Source: DATGSF01 sp035302865 (GTDB lineage Bacteria > Bacteroidota > Bacteroidia > Chitinophagales > Chitinophagaceae). From it: a stretch of DNA of 6,750 nt. The notes under the pieces were generated by a model. That model searched no databases. It had not been told where the DNA came from and saw only the letters and a list, made by a program, of their open reading frames with translations. The stretch lies in assembly GCA_035302865.1 (NCBI GenBank), contig DATGSF010000120.1, forward strand, positions 1-6,750, in the 5' to 3' direction. The position numbers were made by a program, and so were the translations under genes. Shown here piece after piece: positions 5,891 to 6,750 of this stretch (position 1 is the first letter of the stretch; the number at the start of each line of letters is the position of its first letter).

Positions 5891-6750
5891 TGAACAACAA
5901 AGACAATCTTTATTGTCTGTTTTAATCTTTGCAGTTAACCATTTTCGTACTTTAATGCGACAGGGTTTAGCTTTGCTTTTTTTGGTTTTCTTTATGCTCC
6001 GAAGATTTATAGAAAACCCTTTTTATTTAATTTCAAGTATTATAATTCTATTGGTTTTAACTGCTATATTGTTTTTAATATATGCTTATTATCAATACAA
6101 GAATTTTGTGTTTTACATTGATTATGAAAATGAGGAATTTCATTTAAGCTCTGGAGTGTTTCAAAAAAAGGAAATAAGTTTTTATATCCACCAAATTCAA
6201 CAGGTGTATATAGAAAGAAAGTGGATGCAGCGCTTACTAGGTTTGAGTGCCATAAAAATTGAAGTTGCAGGTGCTTCCTCAGAAACCATTTCATTGAATT
6301 CTTTATCTCATGGAGTTGCTGCAGTATTATTAAAGGAATTTCAAATTATTCAAAAGCAAAAACAAAAAATAATTCCGCCGCCTTTTAGAGACAATGCGCA
6401 GCCTATTATAGAGCCTTTAGCATTTATACAGAATAAAAAAAGGGAAATTTACGCAGAACCTGAGCAGAAATCATTACCACCTAAAATTCCTTTTAAAACT
6501 TTAGAGGTTCCATTAAAAAATATTTTAAAAAATGCAGTAGTTACCCGTATCTTGCAAGGCTTATTATTGCTTTTTGTTCCCTTACAGTTTATAGGTTATG
6601 ATTTTCTAATGCGTATTTTTGACTTTTTAGAAGAGCACTATTCTTTTCAAATTGTATGGGGGCCTTTAGTAATACTTGCTTTTTTGCTTTCTGGTGTATT
6701 GCTTTCTGTTCTTTTAAATACCATTCGTAGTCTATTAATGCATTTTAATT
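5874..6750 (+). CDS. PH domain-containing membrane protein, YdbT-like (partial, 3' end beyond window)
   Basis: The frame is open from the ATG at 5874 to the window end (292 complete codons plus one base). It starts inside the last codons of the YdbS-like gene, overlapping it by 17 nt, which suggests translational coupling. The start MEKLFNEQQRQSLLSVLI is typical of YdbT-like proteins. Predicted membrane segments lie at about residues 30-43 and 51-73. A first bPH2-like domain at about 77-160 contains FYIDYENEEFHLSSGVFQKK, IHQIQQVYIERKWMQRLLGL and AGASSETISL. A Pro/Gln-rich linker (about 160-205) follows, then further membrane segments near 225-243 and 261-281. Family members usually carry additional bPH2 repeats, which would lie past the window edge. 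Confidence 0.85.
   Translation, partial: MEKLFNEQQRQSLLSVLIFAVNHFRTLMRQGLALLFLVFFMLRRFIENPFYLISSIIILLVLTAILFLIYAYYQYKNFVFYIDYENEEFHLSSGVFQKKEISFYIHQIQQVYIERKWMQRLLGLSAIKIEVAGASSETISLNSLSHGVAAVLLKEFQIIQKQKQKIIPPPFRDNAQPIIEPLAFIQNKKREIYAEPEQKSLPPKIPFKTLEVPLKNILKNAVVTRILQGLLLLFVPLQFIGYDFLMRIFDFLEEHYSFQIVWGPLVILAFLLSGVLLSVLLNTIRSLLMHFN

Overview
The window looks like a chromosomal segment of a low-GC Bacteroidota, probably a Flavobacteriia-type organism. Three things point there: a C-terminal type IX secretion (T9SS) sorting domain on two proteins, TAnnTTTG-type promoter -7 elements, and start codons without recognisable Shine-Dalgarno sequences. All genes run on the + strand.

Positions 1-5268 hold two tandem, diverged copies of one three-gene cassette. 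The order in each copy is (i) a small secreted protein of about 100-110 aa with a conserved C-x7-C pair, (ii) a 475-aa secreted protein with an N-terminal CxxC (DCLNC) module and a propeller-like remainder, and (iii) a 232/233-aa surface protein with a CARDB/Ig-like domain and a T9SS type A tail. The layout is conserved in detail. In each copy a hairpin lies between genes i and ii and ends 14 nt before the gene ii start. Exactly 18 nt separate genes ii and iii, and gene ii is 475 codons in both copies. The hairpin sequences are unrelated. In copy A the small gene is cut by the window edge and carries an apparent +1 frameshift at a GGGG run. Copy B is intact and has its own promoter region, where a TAACTTTG element runs directly into a (TTTG)11 microsatellite.

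Nucleotide identity between the copies peaks at the two ends of the cassette: 32/32 nt over the signal-peptide start of gene i and 101/103 nt over the sorting-tail end of gene iii. The proteins in between have diverged. This suggests conversion or recombination at the ends and diversification of the middle. I do not recognise the cassette as a named system. The proteins are exported, so I infer an envelope or surface role, but the function is unknown.

Positions 5345-6750 hold an ordinary pair of membrane genes with bacterial PH domains (YdbS-like and YdbT-like). They overlap by 17 nt and have their own TAACTTTG promoter. The second gene runs off the window end. There are no RNA genes, CRISPR arrays, insertion sequences or gene-free stretches above 300 nt.
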